Shown here: positions 61,427 through 64,000 of the stretch, piece by piece | Position numbering within the stretch: the stretch's first letter is position 1 | Layout: the number at the start of each line of letters is the position of its first letter | Assembly: GCA_947177425.1 (NCBI GenBank) | Contig: CAMWUN010000017.1 | Coordinates: 1-64,000 of the forward strand | From: an uncultured bacterium | GTDB lineage: Bacteria > Bacillota > Clostridia > Lachnospirales > Lachnospiraceae | Direction: 5' to 3' | Length of the DNA stretch: 64,000 nucleotides | Notes under the pieces: model-generated | Seen by the model: the letters and a program-made list of their open reading frames with translations, nothing else | Told to the model about the DNA's origin: nothing | Database searches by the model: none | Made by a program: the position numbers and the translations under genes

Positions 61427-62713
61427 TTACTCCATACCAAGAATAATCATGATTGAAAACACCTGGTTTTCCGTTTCTATCAGCACTTCTCCGTTGTATT
61501 TTTCCGCTACTTTCTGGATGGATCCGACACCATAGCCATGTCCGGCACTGTCCCTTTTGGTTGACAGAAAGTTCCCCATTTTGTTTCTTTTCAATTCCTG
61601 TTCATAGGGATTTTTGATTACAATCACCAGGGAGCCCTTTTTGACTCCTATGGTTATCTGGACGGTCTTTTCGTGGTTTTTGCACTGAGCGGCTGCGGTG
61701 ACTGCGTTGTCCAGTGAATTACCCAGAACCACTCCCAAATCACACTGGTCTATGGGGAGTGTATCGGGAATGAATATTTTTAGCTGGAACACAATTCCCT
61801 GCTCCCTTGCCGCTGCATATTTAAAATTAATCAGGGCATCCACTGTACTGTTGCCGCTTTGGGAAATACTTTCGCTTACATCAATATGGCTGATAATCTT
61901 TTCCAGTCTTTCCAGCACGTTTTCCCGCTTTCCATGCTCCAGTTCATCCCTGAGCACAATCAGTTTATTAATGGCGTCATGTTTTTCCGCATGAAAAGCT
62001 TCTAAAATACGTTTTTGCTCCCGTGTATTGATTGCAATCATATTCATCTGCTGGACATAGGCTATCTTTTCTTTTTCCAGCGTATAATTTTCTGAAAGTC
62101 TGGTATAAATTGCCAAAAACACAATATTTACCAGCAGCAGAATACTGAATGTGACCATGGACGCAAAATTCTTCCTGCCGTTCTGTACCAGATTAAATTC
62201 ATGGATTGCAACATAAATGCTGCCTATCGGTACAAACAAAAAAGAAATATAATACAGCGTGGGGACATTGGCATAATCTTTTCTTTTCCAGAACTGGGCC
62301 AGAATCTCCACCAGAATAATCATAAGGATTTTTGAAACCACAGAACCAAGCATCTGCATCCCGTGGTATCCCTCCAGAGTCATCTTCAGCAGGAAAAATA
62401 CAATCATCTCCACAATCGCCCAGACTACCTGGAGCATGACAATGTAAAAGATCTTGATTTTACCCGCCCTCCGGTATCCGCTGGCAGAAATCGCCAGAAT
62501 CAGCAGGACATTCACTGCCAGGATCAATACCACCGGCTCGCTGCTCATTCTGTGTTCGGTAAAAAACTGAAAAACTGCCAATGCCGCCCACAACACTGCT
62601 GTCTGCGGCTTCTGCTTTTTCTTTTCAAAAAATATCCCCATAAACTTCTTTATAATCCAAAGAGTTCCCGCTGTCATGGTCATGCATAAAATAATCCTGC
62701 CCCAGTTAAACAT
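61427..62713 (-). CDS. AgrC-like sensor histidine kinase (GHKL)
   Basis: This 428-residue kinase has about six membrane segments in the first 200 residues, typical of peptide-sensing AgrC/ComD/BlpH kinases. The phosphoacceptor region is in a helix reading AEKHDAINKLIVLRDELEHGK near residue 240. The GHKL ATPase box is CDLGVVLGNSLDNAVTAA, with GHGYGVGSIQ later. It overlaps the end of the LytTR regulator gene by 8 bp. No agrB or agrD-type peptide gene is in the window, so the signal is unknown. ATG follows AGAGAGGG. Confidence 0.92.
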   Translation of the reverse strand: MFNWGRIILCMTMTAGTLWIIKKFMGIFFEKKKQKPQTAVLWAALAVFQFFTEHRMSSEPVVLILAVNVLLILAISASGYRRAGKIKIFYIVMLQVVWAIVEMIVFFLLKMTLEGYHGMQMLGSVVSKILMIILVEILAQFWKRKDYANVPTLYYISFLFVPIGSIYVAIHEFNLVQNGRKNFASMVTFSILLLVNIVFLAIYTRLSENYTLEKEKIAYVQQMNMIAINTREQKRILEAFHAEKHDAINKLIVLRDELEHGKRENVLERLEKIISHIDVSESISQSGNSTVDALINFKYAAAREQGIVFQLKIFIPDTLPIDQCDLGVVLGNSLDNAVTAAAQCKNHEKTVQITIGVKKGSLVIVIKNPYEQELKRNKMGNFLSTKRDSAGHGYGVGSIQKVAEKYNGEVLIETENQVFSIMIILGME

Positions 62714-63434
62714 TGATTTCCCTCTCTAACAGCCTTGCGTATTCCCTGCTGAAAATTTTCTGCCTGTCCTCACTGATTGTAAGCTTCATCCCGTTCACTA
62801 ATGTAACCTGGGACTTTGTCCGTGATTTTATCAGATGGTAATTTACAAGATAAGACTGATGGATTCTCAGAAAAGGAACCTTGCCTTCCGAAAGCTTTGC
62901 CTCCACCTCCGACAGTTTCCCGTTAAAAGTCTCCGTATTTCCATCACATAAATTCACCTTTATCTGCCGTCCTGCGCTCTCAAAAAACAAAATTTCACTG
63001 CATGGAATCTTATACTCCTCGCTTTTGTACCGAAAAGTAAAATAAAACTTTTTACTGCATATTTTCCTGTGGGCCTCCATAAATGTGTCATAAAAATAAC
63101 TGCTGTCAATGGGCTTTCTGATAAAGGCAAATACGTCAAGCCGGAATAAATCCATCAGATATTTGTCATAGCCCGATACAAATATAATCAGCATATTTTC
63201 ATCGCACTTTCTGATATTCCCGGCGGCTGTGATTCCGTTTTCATCCTTCATCTGAATGTCCAGATACAGCAAATCATACCTTGCACCCCCCTGTATGCTG
63301 CGCTCAAGGGTACTGCCGTCGTAGAACACCTCAACATCCACCGCAATCCCTTCCTGGCCGCACAATGCAAGAAGCATACTTTCTATCTGCCCGGTTATTA
63401 CTTTTTCATCATCGCAAACAGCTATTTTCAACAT
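62706..63434 (-). CDS. LytTR-family response regulator
   Basis: This 242-residue regulator has a receiver domain (start MLKIAVCDDEKVITGQ, phosphoacceptor region LLYLDIQMKDENGI) and a C-terminal LytTR DNA-binding domain (ILFFESAGRQIKVNL, FLRIHQSYLVNYHLI). It pairs with the AgrC-like kinase that begins 8 bp inside its end. The ATG at 63434 is preferred; a GTG at 63485 would add 17 residues before the receiver domain. Its targets are not visible, but it may act on the gap near 61300-61426. Confidence 0.92.
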   Translation of the reverse strand: MLKIAVCDDEKVITGQIESMLLALCGQEGIAVDVEVFYDGSTLERSIQGGARYDLLYLDIQMKDENGITAAGNIRKCDENMLIIFVSGYDKYLMDLFRLDVFAFIRKPIDSSYFYDTFMEAHRKICSKKFYFTFRYKSEEYKIPCSEILFFESAGRQIKVNLCDGNTETFNGKLSEVEAKLSEGKVPFLRIHQSYLVNYHLIKSRTKSQVTLVNGMKLTISEDRQKIFSREYARLLEREINV

Positions 63435-63559
63435 TCTGTTTTCTATCCTTTTTATAATTTTCAAATACGCTCTAAAGCGGGACACAGGTTCCGCATAGAT
63501 TTATATCCGGCCGGATATCCGGGACGCGGCGCTCTCCCACAGGCTGCCCTTTCCCGGCT

Positions 63560-64000
63560 TCATGACAGCCCCACCCAGAATCTCTTCATATACGCCTTAA
63601 GTTCAGGGGACCACACAGTTTTTTCATACACGCCTCCATTGGCACGTATGGTCTTCTCACTTGCAATGTTTTCTTCATCACAGGTAATCATCACCTTATC
63701 CAGACCATATTCCTTACAATGGATAAGATTCAGCCGCAGCATTTCCTTTCCATATCCCTTACGCCTTTCGCAGGGTCTGACACAATACCCGATATGCCCT
63801 CCCCACAAGTCTAAAACAGGATGGCTGATATGATGCCGGAATTCTGTAATGCCTACAATTTTATTGTCCTTTTCCCTGACCGCTATGTAAATGTCCGAAT
63901 CCACCAGCCCTTCGGGGCAGGTCTTTATATCCCTCATATCTTCCGTAAACTGTATCCATTCCCGGGCGCTCTGGCAGTCCCGGAGATTCCCGGATCCCCC
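63560..64000 (-). CDS. GNAT-family acetyltransferase, 5' end beyond the window
   Basis: The frame is open to the right edge of the window, so the gene starts outside it. The visible 146 codons include the acetyl-CoA-binding motif region (YCVRPCERRKGYGKEMLRL) and the late motif ENIASEKTIRANGGVY. The residues before the first ATG (GSGNLRDCQSAREWIQF) are protein-like and should be included; the ATG at 63937 is internal. The family transfers acetyl groups to amines of small molecules or proteins, and the substrate is unknown. Confidence 0.8.
   Translation of the reverse strand, partial: GGSGNLRDCQSAREWIQFTEDMRDIKTCPEGLVDSDIYIAVREKDNKIVGITEFRHHISHPVLDLWGGHIGYCVRPCERRKGYGKEMLRLNLIHCKEYGLDKVMITCDEENIASEKTIRANGGVYEKTVWSPELKAYMKRFWVGLS

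Overview
The window looks like chromosomal DNA from a low-to-mid GC, spore-forming Clostridia, most likely a Lachnospiraceae gut anaerobe. The reasons are the gene style (YesMN-type sensor and regulator pairs, an AgrC/LytTR pair, a CIRCE operator, a DUF4838 protein, a large serine recombinase) and strong AGGAGG-type ribosome binding sites. The genus is not provable from the sequence; an Eisenbergiella- or Hungatella-like organism would fit. No rRNA, tRNA or CRISPR array was seen. Nearly all genes are on the minus strand.

Layout. 1-2.3 kb: rpmE and rho, then a structured intergenic repeat. 2.3-17.7 kb: a catabolic locus. It holds a TauE-like permease, a soluble chemoreceptor fused to a substrate-binding domain, NagA, a divergent NagB, a DUF4838 protein, a TauABC-type importer, a LarA-like protein, a TIM-like isomerase and a small transaldolase. 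A divergent LacI regulator and an aldose epimerase lie on the other strand. 17.7-22.8 kb: purC, purF, purB and a PurF paralogue without its glutaminase residues. 22.9-25.2 kb: a polar amino-acid ABC importer. 25.4-32.4 kb: a four-gene operon of unknown function built around an Hsp70/actin-fold protein and a 1191-residue protein.

32.6-37.8 kb: a SpoIID-like, peptidoglycan-binding gene split in two by a 3.87-kb element that carries a large serine recombinase and a secreted DUF5722 hydrolase. A 10-bp direct repeat marks both joints, and precise removal restores one 421-codon reading frame, so this is a candidate skin-type intervening element. 37.8-48.8 kb: a glycosyltransferase, CIRCE-controlled htpG, a parvulin lipoprotein, an FAD dehydrogenase, sbcC, sbcD and a PHP phosphoesterase. 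49-60.5 kb: a HAD phosphatase and a fucoside-type sugar locus (Gfo/Idh/MocA oxidoreductase, GH29 fucosidase, sugar ABC importer, and a kinase-regulator pair co-encoded with a second binding protein). 60.7-64 kb: a membrane-anchored unknown, an AgrC/LytTR pair and a GNAT gene cut by the window edge.

The two most interesting systems are the catabolic locus with its cytosolic chemoreceptor, whose sensor domain is a paralogue of the importer's own binding protein, and the excisable element in the SpoIID-like gene. The Hsp70-like operon and the glutaminase-dead PurF paralogue come next. Functions of these systems are inferred from sequence only.
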